A DNA stretch of 47,582 nucleotides from positions 1-47,582 of the forward strand of contig JAOASC010000019.1 of the NCBI GenBank assembly GCA_025210295.1, written 5' to 3'. This DNA is from Flavobacteriales bacterium (lineage in GTDB: Bacteria > Bacteroidota > Bacteroidia > Flavobacteriales_D > Parvicellaceae). The notes under the pieces are model-generated. The model was not told the DNA's origin and ran no database searches. It saw only the letters and a list, made by a program, of their open reading frames with translations. Of the stretch, positions 8,454-18,400 are shown piece by piece. The position numbers were made by a program, and so were the translations under genes. The stretch's first letter is position 1; each line of letters begins with the position of its first letter.

Positions 8454-10901
8454 ATGAAGAATTTTATTATAACAGGATTAATATCAGTATTGAGTTTATC
8501 ATTTTATGGTCAAACTTTAATATCAGCTGCAGATACTACATGTGATTGTTCAAACGCAAGTAGTGTTTTTAATGATGGAAGTAATGCCAATTTCCAAGAT
8601 GCAGGAGGTGGAGCTGATTATAGCTCAAACGAGAATGAAGTCATTACGTTTTGTCCAGATGCTGGTGCTTCAAAGGTTTCGGCAACATTTGCAACTAACT
8701 CAGGTTTCTCTTGGGATGTTGATGCTTCTGATACTTTATATGTTTATGATGGACCGTCGACTTCAAGCCCACTGATAGGAGCTTATAATTCAACAACAGA
8801 TCCAAATGGATTTTTTGCGATAGCTTCTTGGAATAATCCAAGTGGTTGTTTAACATTTCAATTTGTGAGTAATGGTTCTGCTGAAGGAACTGGTTGGGAT
8901 GCTAACATTTCTTGTGGAAATCCTCCTCAACCATTTGAAGTACATATGGAAGGTTTTATCAATGGTCAAGCAAATGGAGCTGATGATATGACGAACGATT
9001 TGAATCCAGTGGATACTGGATATATTGATATTTGTTTAGGAGATTCAATTATGTTGGTTGCAAATCCAGTATTCCCACATGATCCTTCTGTTACAGGTAA
9101 TGGAGGTTACGATCAGATAGGAAATCATACGATCAACTGGGAGGCAACAAATGGTTTTTCAGCAACAGGTGATACGGTATGGTTTAAGCCAACTTTTCAA
9201 AGTGGATATTTAATTACACTTAGTGTTGTTGATGCTTTTCCTCAAACAGAAGGGTTAATGATGGTTGTAAGAGTATCAACTACACCTAGTTTTACAACTT
9301 GTACAGCATTAGATGATACAATATGTGAAGGACAAGTAACACAGTTAGTAGGGGGAATTACTCCAGGGGATACTGTTGGTGTTCAGGCAACAACAGGAGC
9401 TGTAGAAATTGGTGGAACATTCGCTAGTTTAACATTTTTACCTGATGGTTCAGGGCAAAATTACACTACAGATGTAAGTATTTCTGGGTTTCCAGCAAAT
9501 GGAACAATCCAATCAGCTACAGATATTAATAGAATTTGCTTAAGTATGGAGCATTCTTTCTTAGGTGATTTAGAAATGATGTTGACATGTCCAAATGGTC
9601 AGTCTGTGACTGTATTTAATTCATATACAGGATCAGGACTTTTCCCAGGAGGATTCGGAGGTGGAGGTACTTACCTTGGAGGAGCAAATGATACCGGTAA
9701 CGGTACCGTTGGTGTCTGTGAAGAATATTGTTTTTCTGAAATGCCAGGGTCATTAGCAAGTTGGGCAGTGTTAGATGCTGGAACAGGAATACCAACTTCT
9801 CCAGCTACAGGACCGTCAACAGGGACAATGGTTACTCCAGGTACATATAATCCTGAAGAGTCATTCTTCCCAGCTTTACAAGGATGCCCAATTAATGGAA
9901 ACTGGACAATTACTGTTAGAGATAACTTAGGGATAGATGATGGTTACATTTGTGAATGGGGAATTTTCTTTGATGCCACATTGAACCCTAATAACGAAAC
10001 ATATACGGCGTCAATTGTGAATGAATTCTGGAGTCCAGATCCAACAATTATAACAGGTGATAATGATACAGCGATTATCGTACAACCGCCATTAGGAACA
10101 ACAGGTTATACTTTTAATGTTGAAGATAGTTTTGGATGTGCTTATGATACAACAGTATTGGTTGAAGTGATCCAAGGACCATCAATTAATAGTCCAACAA
10201 CAAGTTGTTTAGGAGATGATATTCAATTTTCAGGAACTTATGCTCCTGAAGGTGGAAATTGGTCATTCTCTGGACCAGGAAGTATTTCTTTCTTCCCAAA
10301 TACAACATTTATTAACCCTAAAGTAACAGCAGATCAAGCTGGAACGTATTCTATAATATTCATGGATAATCAATGTGGAGATACAACAATTCAACAGGTT
10401 ACATTCTTACCGTCTCCAACAGCAAATATTGTTCAAGATTCGGCAACTATTTGTAGTGGAGATTCTATTATAATGGCTGTTGAAACTTCTGACCCTAATA
10501 ATGTAATATGGTTGTTTAATGGCGATACGATTTCGAATTCAGTATTAGTATCAATGGCTACTCAAGGGGTCTATACTGCCGATGTGTCAAGTCAATGTGG
10601 TTCAGCATCTGATGCTTTTGAATTATTCGTAGAAGATTGTAGAATGCCAAATGTTATCACTCCAAATGGTGATGGTCATAATGACATCTTTTACACTAAT
10701 ATTGCTGATAACTATACTGATACTCACGTTACAATATTCAACAGATGGGGAAGAAAAGTATATGAAAATACCAATTATGATAATTCATGGAATGGAGTAA
10801 ATAAAGGTGGAGCAGCTTTACCAGGTGGTGTTTATTACTATGTATTAACATACAATGGTGGTTCACAAGAACAAAAAGGCTTTATTACATTAATTAAATA
10901 A
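8454..10901 (+). CDS. T9SS type B cargo with CUB-like and P-domain regions
   Basis: The 815-residue protein has a signal peptide (about 1-20). A CUB-like region (about 25-150) has paired cysteines and the LYVYDGPSTSSPLIG core typical of CUB domains. An Ig/PKD-like region follows. A proprotein-convertase P-domain-like region (about 300-512) has LSMEHSFLGDLEMMLTCPNG and GNWTITVRDNLGIDDG. Two more Ig-like segments precede the C-terminal gliding-motility-associated sorting domain (about 729-815), with VITPNGDGHNDIF, IFNRWGRKVYE and W-N-G-V-N-K-G-G. This domain sends proteins through the type IX system to the surface or medium. A TTG at 8448 could extend the frame by two codons, but ATG at 8454 fits the signal peptide. 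No protease domain accompanies the P domain. The substrate is unknown. Confidence 0.92.
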   Translation: MKNFIITGLISVLSLSFYGQTLISAADTTCDCSNASSVFNDGSNANFQDAGGGADYSSNENEVITFCPDAGASKVSATFATNSGFSWDVDASDTLYVYDGPSTSSPLIGAYNSTTDPNGFFAIASWNNPSGCLTFQFVSNGSAEGTGWDANISCGNPPQPFEVHMEGFINGQANGADDMTNDLNPVDTGYIDICLGDSIMLVANPVFPHDPSVTGNGGYDQIGNHTINWEATNGFSATGDTVWFKPTFQSGYLITLSVVDAFPQTEGLMMVVRVSTTPSFTTCTALDDTICEGQVTQLVGGITPGDTVGVQATTGAVEIGGTFASLTFLPDGSGQNYTTDVSISGFPANGTIQSATDINRICLSMEHSFLGDLEMMLTCPNGQSVTVFNSYTGSGLFPGGFGGGGTYLGGANDTGNGTVGVCEEYCFSEMPGSLASWAVLDAGTGIPTSPATGPSTGTMVTPGTYNPEESFFPALQGCPINGNWTITVRDNLGIDDGYICEWGIFFDATLNPNNETYTASIVNEFWSPDPTIITGDNDTAIIVQPPLGTTGYTFNVEDSFGCAYDTTVLVEVIQGPSINSPTTSCLGDDIQFSGTYAPEGGNWSFSGPGSISFFPNTTFINPKVTADQAGTYSIIFMDNQCGDTTIQQVTFLPSPTANIVQDSATICSGDSIIMAVETSDPNNVIWLFNGDTISNSVLVSMATQGVYTADVSSQCGSASDAFELFVEDCRMPNVITPNGDGHNDIFYTNIADNYTDTHVTIFNRWGRKVYENTNYDNSWNGVNKGGAALPGGVYYYVLTYNGGSQEQKGFITLIK

Positions 10902-10928
10902 AAGAATCAATTAGTTAAAGTTTAAATA

Positions 10929-10954
10929 AAAGCTCCCATTTGGGAGCTTTTTTT
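10929..10954 (+). terminator. Intrinsic terminator after the CUB/P-domain gene
   Basis: A 10-bp perfect stem (AAAGCTCCCA with TGGGAGCTTT) is followed by a T-run to 10954. It lies 27 nt past the stop codon. Confidence 0.92.
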
Positions 10955-10955
10955 G

Positions 10956-10986
10956 TTGGTACATACTTGTAAAAAATGTATTTTCG
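10956..10986 (+). promoter_or_regulatory. Putative promoter of ychF
   Basis: TTG (10956-10958), a 20-nt spacer and TATTTTCG (10979-10986) match the Bacteroidota promoter form except for C in place of T in the -7 box. A start of transcription near 10991 means an ATG at 10953 cannot be used and the translation start is at 11010. Confidence 0.55.
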
Positions 10987-11009
10987 CACCACATTTAAAT
11001 AAATATAGT

Positions 11010-12107
11010 ATGGCTTTGAAATGCGGAATTGTAGGATTACCAAATGTGGGTAAATCAACGTTGTTTAATTGTTTGTCAAATGCGGTAGCACAAAGTGCTA
11101 ACTTCCCATTTTGTACAATAGAACCGAATGTAGGAACCATTACTGTTCCAGATGAAAGAATAACTAAATTAGAAAACTTAGTAAGTCCTGAACGAGTAGT
11201 ACCAACAACTATAGAAATAGTTGATATTGCTGGTTTAGTTAAAGGAGCTCACAAAGGAGAAGGTTTAGGAAATCAATTTTTGGCTAATATTAGAGAAGTC
11301 GATGCGATTATTCATGTGGTAAGATGTTTTGAAGACGGAAATGTGATACATGTTGATGGTAGTGTAGATCCCGTAAGAGATAAAGAGGTGATTGATATAG
11401 AATTGCAATTGAAAGACCTTGAAACTGTTGAAAAAAGAATTGCAGGAGTTGCAAGAAAAATTAAGTCTGGAGATAAAGAAGCAATTAAGCAAAATGAATT
11501 ATATGGAGAGTTAAAAGAATTGCTTGAGTCAGGTAAATCGGCTCGTTCTTTAACTTTAGATGAGGATAAACAAGCATTGTTGGATGAACTGCAATTAATT
11601 ACAGCAAAGCCTGTGATGTACCTTTGTAATGTGGATGAGGCTTCCGTAAAAGATGGAAACGCTTATGTTGATGCCTTAAAAGAAGCTGTAAAAGGTGAGG
11701 GAGCAGAGGTTTTAGTTTTAGGTGCTGCTATTGAGGCTGATATCAATGAACTGGAAACTTATGAAGAGCGTCAATTATTTTTGGACGATTTAGGATTAGA
11801 TGAGCCAGGCGTAAGTAAATTGATTAAGTCAGCGTATCAATTGTTAAACCTATCGACTTATTTTACAGTAGGAGTGAAAGAAGTAAGAGCTTGGACTATT
11901 ACAACAGGGATGACAGCTCCTCAAGCTGCTGGAGTAATTCATACAGACTTTGAAAAAGGGTTTATTAGAGCCGAGGTAATAAAATATCCAGACTTTATAG
12001 AATTGGGCTCAGAAGCTAAAATTAAAGAGGCTGGAAAACTTCAGGTAAATGGAAAAGATTATGTAGTAGAAGATGGAGATATCATGCATTTTAGATTTAA
12101 TGTATAA
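11010..12107 (+). CDS. ychF: Redox-responsive ATPase YchF (Obg-like GTPase family)
   Basis: The 365-residue protein (E. coli YchF has 363) is a ribosome-binding P-loop NTPase that, unlike most Obg relatives, prefers ATP. The P-loop GLPNVGKSTLFN lies at about 8-19, switch regions NFPFCTIEPNVG and DIAGLVKGAHKGEGLGN follow, the base-recognition site is the NVDE element (NKxD in true GTPases), and a C-terminal TGS domain ends in EDGDIMHFRFNV. The start MALKCGIVGLPN is the standard family start; an upstream ATG at 10953 would add 19 unrelated residues and lies in the promoter. It has a short leader of about 18 nt. Confidence 0.97.
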   Translation: MALKCGIVGLPNVGKSTLFNCLSNAVAQSANFPFCTIEPNVGTITVPDERITKLENLVSPERVVPTTIEIVDIAGLVKGAHKGEGLGNQFLANIREVDAIIHVVRCFEDGNVIHVDGSVDPVRDKEVIDIELQLKDLETVEKRIAGVARKIKSGDKEAIKQNELYGELKELLESGKSARSLTLDEDKQALLDELQLITAKPVMYLCNVDEASVKDGNAYVDALKEAVKGEGAEVLVLGAAIEADINELETYEERQLFLDDLGLDEPGVSKLIKSAYQLLNLSTYFTVGVKEVRAWTITTGMTAPQAAGVIHTDFEKGFIRAEVIKYPDFIELGSEAKIKEAGKLQVNGKDYVVEDGDIMHFRFNV

Positions 12108-12158
12108 TTTCTCTATTGTTTTATACTAATTTTAATTTGCTTTCGTTAGCCTATTAGC

Positions 12159-13229
12159 ATGAAGCATTACCTAATAATTATTAGCTTTTTTACCTGTTTT
12201 TATAGTTTCTCTCAAATAGGGGGAGAACAAACATATCAGTTCTTAAACTATACCAACTCAGCTAGAGTTGAGGGGGCAGGAGGATACCTTATTGCAATAA
12301 GAGATAACGATCCCTCATTAGGGGTGGAGAATCCTGCATTGTTGAATCGTTCAATGCATGGTTATTTGGTGTTGGATTATACCAATCAGTTTGCAGGTGC
12401 AAATTTTGGTTTTTCTTCCTACACTAAACATTATGCTAATGTAGGTACATTTAATGCTAGTCTTTTGTATGCAAATTATGGAAAGTTTGATTATGCAAAT
12501 GCTGAGGGAATACTTACTGGAGGAAGTTTTACAGCTAGTGATTTAGCTTTAAGGCTTAGCTATGGTAGACCAATTTCTGAAAGGTTTTCAGTAGGAGCTA
12601 ACTTCAATGTTTTAGGAAGTTTTTATGAACAGTATAATTCTTTTGGGATAAGTGGAACTTTAGGGGCTAGCTATTATAATGAAGAAAAAGAATTTTCGAG
12701 TGGCCTATTAATTAAAAATATTGGTTATCAGTTAAAATCATATAGGAGTAATAATAAAGAGCAATTACCTTTTAATGCAGTAATAGCTGTTTCTAAAAAA
12801 TTAGCACATGCTCCTTTTCGTTTTTCATTTACTTATCATAATTTACAACGATTTAACTTGCTGTATTTCGATGAAGATGCTCCGGTAGAGACAGATCCTT
12901 TAACAGGTGAAGTGGTTGAAAATAAAGCGCCAGGATTTGGAAAAAAGTTAGTGCAACACATTATTATTGGAGGAGAACTAATTTTATCCGATAACTTTCA
13001 TATTCAAGCTGGTTATAACCATTTTGTAAGGACAATGAGTAAGGTCTCAGCAAAAACAGGAGCTGCTGGTTTATCTTGGGGAATAGGTTTTAAAGTGAAA
13101 CGTTTCCATTTAAGCTATGGAATGGGGAAACGTCATATTGCAGGAGCCAATAATCATATCACAATTTCAACCAATATTGGAAAACAAGTTCCTGCCGAGG
13201 ATACTTTTTATCGCCAGCATCAAAAATAG
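12159..13229 (+). CDS. porQ: Probable type IX secretion protein PorQ
   Basis: The 356-residue protein has a signal peptide (about 1-18) and then the PorQ-type start GGEQTYQFLNYTNSARVEGAGG with D-N-D-P-S and NPALL. The rest is a run of amphipathic strands and aromatic residues expected of an outer-membrane beta-barrel (for example LLYANYGKFDYANAEG and SFTASDLALRLSYGRP). PorQ belongs to the T9SS outer-membrane part and is linked to the attachment complex that anchors cargo. Two T9SS cargo genes lie within 4 kb on either side. The assignment is from sequence pattern only; other PorV/PorQ-like barrels cannot be fully excluded. Confidence 0.8.
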   Translation: MKHYLIIISFFTCFYSFSQIGGEQTYQFLNYTNSARVEGAGGYLIAIRDNDPSLGVENPALLNRSMHGYLVLDYTNQFAGANFGFSSYTKHYANVGTFNASLLYANYGKFDYANAEGILTGGSFTASDLALRLSYGRPISERFSVGANFNVLGSFYEQYNSFGISGTLGASYYNEEKEFSSGLLIKNIGYQLKSYRSNNKEQLPFNAVIAVSKKLAHAPFRFSFTYHNLQRFNLLYFDEDAPVETDPLTGEVVENKAPGFGKKLVQHIIIGGELILSDNFHIQAGYNHFVRTMSKVSAKTGAAGLSWGIGFKVKRFHLSYGMGKRHIAGANNHITISTNIGKQVPAEDTFYRQHQK

Positions 13230-13283
13230 ATAAAAGGCTGACTTTTTTAAGGAGGTATTATATTATATGTGCTAATTCAATAC

Positions 13284-13291
13284 TATCTTTG
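13284..13291 (+). promoter_or_regulatory. Putative -7 element for tex
   Basis: TATCTTTG is a perfect match to TAnnTTTG, 20 nt before the tex ATG. No TTG is found at the -33 distance. Confidence 0.5.
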
Positions 13292-13311
13292 CTTTCATTA
13301 CGAATGGTGAT

Positions 13312-15423
13312 ATGAATACAGCAGATTTTGCAAAGATAATAGGGGTCAAAGAGACACAAATAAAAAGAGTAGAACAACTCATTGAAGAGGGGGCAACCCT
13401 ACCTTTTATTGCTCGTTATCGAAAAGATTATACAGGAGGAATAACAGATATTGAATTAGAAAAAATAGCATCGTTTTTAACTCAAAAAAAGCAGTTTGAA
13501 GAACGTAAAGAGACTATTTTTAAAGCATTGAAAACCCTGAATGTACTAACAGATTCTTTAGCGGAAGAGTTGAATAAATCCAAAACAATTCAGGGATTAG
13601 AGGACCTTTATGCTCCATTTAAACCAAGAAGGAAGTCAAAAGTAGATGTGGCAATTGAAAATGGTTTGGCTCCTTTAGCAAAAATGCTGATGGCTCAAAA
13701 TGGTACAGCTATAGAAAGCATCGCAAATCGCTATGTAAAAAATGGAATCAAGACTATAGATGAAGTGCTAGAGGGAACAGTTGATATTGCTGCATTATGG
13801 ATTAGTGAACGGGTAAATATAAAGCAGCAATTGAGAAAGCTATATTGGAGAAAAGCTGTTTTAAAAACTAAATTGGTAAAAGGAAAGGAAGAAGCGGGAG
13901 AGAAGTATAGAGACTATTACGATTATGAAGAAAGGTTAGGACGACTAAAATCTCATCGTTTTTTGGCTATTTATAGGGCACAAGATGAGGGGATTTTAAA
14001 AGTCAATATAGCTCCTGAAAAAACAGAAGCAATTGAAATTATAGAACGATATGTTCTTAAATCAAATCACCAAGATACTTTTCTGTCAAAAGCAATTGTT
14101 AAGTCCTATTCCAAGTATTTTAAACCAACTTTAGAAGCAGAGGTAAGAAAAGAATTGAAAACGCAATTTGATGATGAAGCTATTGTTGTGTTTGCTAATA
14201 ATTTAAAACAATTATTACTCCAAGCTCCACTAGGAGGTAAGCGTATTTTGGCCATAGATCCTGGCTTTAAATCAGGATGTAAATTAGTCTGTTTAAATGA
14301 AAATGGAGATCTATTATCTAATGCGACAATATATCCCCACCCACCTCAAAAGGAAGTTACTTCTTCTAAAAAGAAAGTCGCTACTCTAATAGAACAATAT
14401 AAGATTGAAGCTATAGCCTTAGGAAATGGTACAGCAAGTCGTGAGACCGAACGTTTTTTAAAAAGTATACACTACCGAAATGATTTATCAATTTATATCG
14501 TCAATGAAGCTGGAGCCTCTGTATATTCAGCATCAAAAGTTGCAAGGGAAGAGTTTCCTAATTATGATGTAACTGTAAGAGGAGGGGTGTCTATAGGTAG
14601 GCGTTTAATCGATCCTCTAGCTGAGTTGGTAAAAATAGACCCTAAGAGTATTGGGGTTGGACAATATCAACACGATGTGAATCAGAATAAGTTAAAGAGT
14701 AAGTTAGATTATACCGTTGAAAACTGTGTTAACAGTGTTGGTGTAAACCTCAATACAGCAAGTAAATATTTATTGTCTTATGTTGCAGGGATAGGTCCGC
14801 AATTAGCAGAAAACATCATTAAATATCGTGCAGAACATGGTAGTTTTAAATCAAGAAAAGACTTGATCAAAGTACCGAAATTAGGAAAAAAAGCTTTTGA
14901 ACAAGCATCAGGTTTTTTGAGGATAGTTGAGGCAAGTAATCCATTAGATAATAGTGGGGTACACCCTGAAAATTATAAGCTGGTGGAGTTAATTGCTCAT
15001 GAACACCAAACATCAATTGTTGATTTAATAGGGAATGCATCAGCTGTTAATGCCATTCAATGGTCCAATTATTCAACAGATGAAGTAGGTGTACATACAT
15101 TGGCAGATATAAAAAAAGAGTTATTACAACCTAATCGAGATCCTCGAAATAAGTTAAAAGCATTTGCATTTGCTAAAATCAATTCTATAGCTGATATTGA
15201 GGTTGGTATGGTGTTACCTGGAATCGTTAATAATGTAACTAATTTTGGTGCTTTTGTTGATATTGGGATCAAAGAAAATGGATTGATACATATTTCAGAA
15301 TTAGCAGATGAATATGTTAGTAACCCTGCCAGCGTAATTGCGTTACAGCAACAAGTGCAAGCAAGGGTGATTAATATAGATAAAGAACGAAAAAGAATTA
15401 ATTTAAGTTTAAAATCGCAATAA
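13312..15423 (+). CDS. tex: Tex family RNA-binding transcription accessory protein
   Basis: The 703-residue protein has the full Tex order: N-terminal helical Tex region with the LPFIARYRKDYTGG motif (about 30-43), YqgF/RNase H-like domain (about 305-430, KRILAIDPGFKSGCK), helix-hairpin-helix pair (about 480-545, SYVAGIGPQLAENIIKYR) and C-terminal S1 RNA-binding domain (about 628-703, NNVTNFGAFVDIG and KRINLSLKS). Tex binds nucleic acid and affects transcription and stress survival; its exact role is not settled. An earlier ATG at 13304 runs straight into a stop and is not used. Confidence 0.96.
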   Translation: MNTADFAKIIGVKETQIKRVEQLIEEGATLPFIARYRKDYTGGITDIELEKIASFLTQKKQFEERKETIFKALKTLNVLTDSLAEELNKSKTIQGLEDLYAPFKPRRKSKVDVAIENGLAPLAKMLMAQNGTAIESIANRYVKNGIKTIDEVLEGTVDIAALWISERVNIKQQLRKLYWRKAVLKTKLVKGKEEAGEKYRDYYDYEERLGRLKSHRFLAIYRAQDEGILKVNIAPEKTEAIEIIERYVLKSNHQDTFLSKAIVKSYSKYFKPTLEAEVRKELKTQFDDEAIVVFANNLKQLLLQAPLGGKRILAIDPGFKSGCKLVCLNENGDLLSNATIYPHPPQKEVTSSKKKVATLIEQYKIEAIALGNGTASRETERFLKSIHYRNDLSIYIVNEAGASVYSASKVAREEFPNYDVTVRGGVSIGRRLIDPLAELVKIDPKSIGVGQYQHDVNQNKLKSKLDYTVENCVNSVGVNLNTASKYLLSYVAGIGPQLAENIIKYRAEHGSFKSRKDLIKVPKLGKKAFEQASGFLRIVEASNPLDNSGVHPENYKLVELIAHEHQTSIVDLIGNASAVNAIQWSNYSTDEVGVHTLADIKKELLQPNRDPRNKLKAFAFAKINSIADIEVGMVLPGIVNNVTNFGAFVDIGIKENGLIHISELADEYVSNPASVIALQQQVQARVINIDKERKRINLSLKSQ

Positions 15424-15460
15424 TAAACAACTTCTAAAGCAATTATACGTTAGTTATACA

Positions 15461-18400
15461 GTGGGAATCCTAAAGAAAATAACACAAGCAATTCAATTGT
15501 TAACCCTAACAGTTGTTATGCTGTTGGTTGTCAATAAAATGTGGGCAAACCACCTTGTTGGTGGAGAGTTAACATGGGCTTGTTTGGGTACAGGGGAGTA
15601 TATCTTTCAAGTAAAGGTCTATCAAGATTGTAATCAATTTCAACCACCACCAACCTCCATGCAGATAAAGGTTTGGAACAACCCCAACCTTTCAATTATA
15701 CCATTAACAAATGTAGGTAGTAATGACTTTTCGTTAGTTTGTACTGAAGTTCCTGGAGGTGATCCGCAATACGATTGTGCAACTCCTGGAAGCGGAAGTA
15801 TTTCAGAATATGTTTTGCAAAGTGCGCCCCTTACATTAACAGGTGTCCCTCCTGTAGATGGTTGGCATTTCACATGGGATGCTTTTTTTAGAACGGGCGT
15901 AGCTCAAAACTTAACTAATGCTCAAAATGCAGGGTTGACATTACATGCATCAATGTATAGTTATAATGGCCAAAGTGCAGCTCCTTGCTTTGACAATTCA
16001 CCACAGTTTATTAAACCACCGCTTAATGTTGTTTGTGCCTCAGAAGATATCGCATACAATATTGGAGGATTTGATAGCGATTTAGATTCAATTAGTTATC
16101 AGTTTGCAGATGCTTTAAATAATGATTTTGGAACTAATTTTACACCTCCAACTTCACCAAGTATCGTAGCTTGGGAAGCTGGATACAGTACGAATAATCA
16201 GTTGCCAAATTCCAATCAAAATGCAGCCAATACTGGCGCAACATTAAATCCTAGTTCTGGTGCGTTAACGTTTAATGCTGTTACATTAGGAAATTTTAGC
16301 ACTGTCGTAAAAGTAGAATCGTGGAGGTGTGGGCAATTAATAGCTGTTGTTTATAGGGAGATGCTTATTAATATAGTGAATTGTGCTGGAAGTAATATTC
16401 CCCCAACAATGACTTTATCTGGGATAACTGGAAACGCAGTTACCGTAAACGCAGGAGATATCGTAACTTTTGATATTCTAGCTCAAGATAACGGATTGTT
16501 ATCCAATGGAGCAGACCAAAGTGTAACGTTAAATATATATGGTGGAGAAGTAGGAGATGGGTTAACCAATCCTAACTCTGGTTGTCCTTTTACGCCATGT
16601 GCAACTGCAAGTGGGGGAATGCCTTTAACCAACCCGCAAATAGTGAACTCAACTTTTAATTGGGAAACCAGTTGTAATTTATTTACAGAAGACTGCTATC
16701 GCCCACAAAAAACGTTTTACTTTACTATTGTTGCCCAAGACGATTATTGCTCCTTACCTGGACAAAATGAAACTACTGTTGCAATTACAGTAAATAATCA
16801 ACCGCCAATTGAAAGCCCTCCCATTCACTGTGCGGATGTAGCTGCAAATGGAGCCGTGACGTTAAATTGGGATGCGCCTGTAAATAGCAACAACTCTTTT
16901 CAGGAATATCGCATTTATGCGTCTAATAATACCAGTTATAATTTAGTCGGAACAATACCGAATATTAATACTACCACATTCAATCATCCTAATGCAGATG
17001 CTCACATTGCTCCTGTGAAGTATTTAGTTAAATCAGTTTATGGGTGCAACAGCTCAGAAAGTCTAGTTTTAGATACGGTTTCGACCATCTTTCTGACCGT
17101 TAACAACCCTAGTGATGGAACAGCTGTTTTGCAGTGGAACCCAATGAGTGTTCCTCCAATTAGTTCAGCTTATAATTGGTATTATATTTATCAAGAATAT
17201 CCTGCTGGAACTTGGACGTTGATAGATTCAACAGAATATGGGGATGAGTACTATCGAGATACAATTGCTGTTTGCGATGCATTCTTAAATTATAAAATAG
17301 AACTAAAAGATCAGTCAGGGTGTTCATCCTTTTCAAATATTGATGGCGATCAATTTCAAGATATGTTACCTCCAAATTTACCCCTCTTAAATTGGGTGAC
17401 TGTAGATACAGCAACTGGAAATGCCGCTTTAAATTGGAACCCTAGTTCATCTGAAGATGCTAGCGCTTATATTGTGTTTCAGTTTTTTGGAGGGGGCTGG
17501 ATAGCCATTGATACTGTTCATGGATATAACTCAACAAATTATACTTATCTTAATTCTAATGCCGATGATTATAGTGAGACCTATGCCTTAGCAGTTTATG
17601 ACAGTTGTTTTAGTCCTACACCAAATACTAGCCCATTAGGAATACAACAAGAAACAATGTTTATTACAACAACGCTAGATGTTTGCCAAAAAACAGTCGC
17701 TTTAAAGTGGAACGCTTATAAAAATTGGATAGATCATGTTAAAGAATATCAAATAGAAGCATCAGTGAATGGAGGACCATATAATATTGTTGGAGTGACG
17801 ACAGATACCTCTTTCGTTTTCGAGGGAGGGCTAGCCAATACTAATTATTGTTTTTTAGTAAAAGCAGTTGCAAATGATGCCGTCAAAACTTCTTTGTCAA
17901 ATATTAGTTGCCTTTTTTTACATCAGCCTCCAACACCAGCGTTTAATTATCTACAAACAGCTACAGTTGTTGATGATCATGAAATAGAGGTCAGAGTTCA
18001 TCAAGATTTAGCGGCTCAGATTTCAAACTTTAGGTTAGAGCGATCTTCCGATAATAGCCCAGGGAGCTATGAAGAAATAGCAATAACAGCAGGGACCAAC
18101 ACTCCAATTGTATTTAATGATCTTGATGTAAGCGCCAAGGAACAAGCTTATTTTTATCGAGTGATGGTTGAGGATAGTTGTGGAAGACCAACAACTTATT
18201 CTAATATAGGAAAAACAATAGTATTGAATGTTACAGAAAATACCACGCAGTTATCCAATTTGGTTCAATGGTCGGCTTACCAACAGTGGAACGGGAATAT
18301 TATTGCTTATGAAGTTTATCGCTCTATTAATGGTGTTTTCGAAACAACTCCTGTAGTTACATTACCGCCCAATAAATTCTTTTACAATGATGATGTTAGC

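Noticed and set aside
10953..11009. ATG at 10953 as start of ychF
   Set aside because: It overlaps the previous terminator and the promoter; the added residues do not match the family. ATG at 11010 gives the standard YchF start.
13209..13250. Short AAAAG/CTTTT repeat after porQ as a terminator
   Set aside because: The stem is only 5 bp with a weak loop; too little to call.
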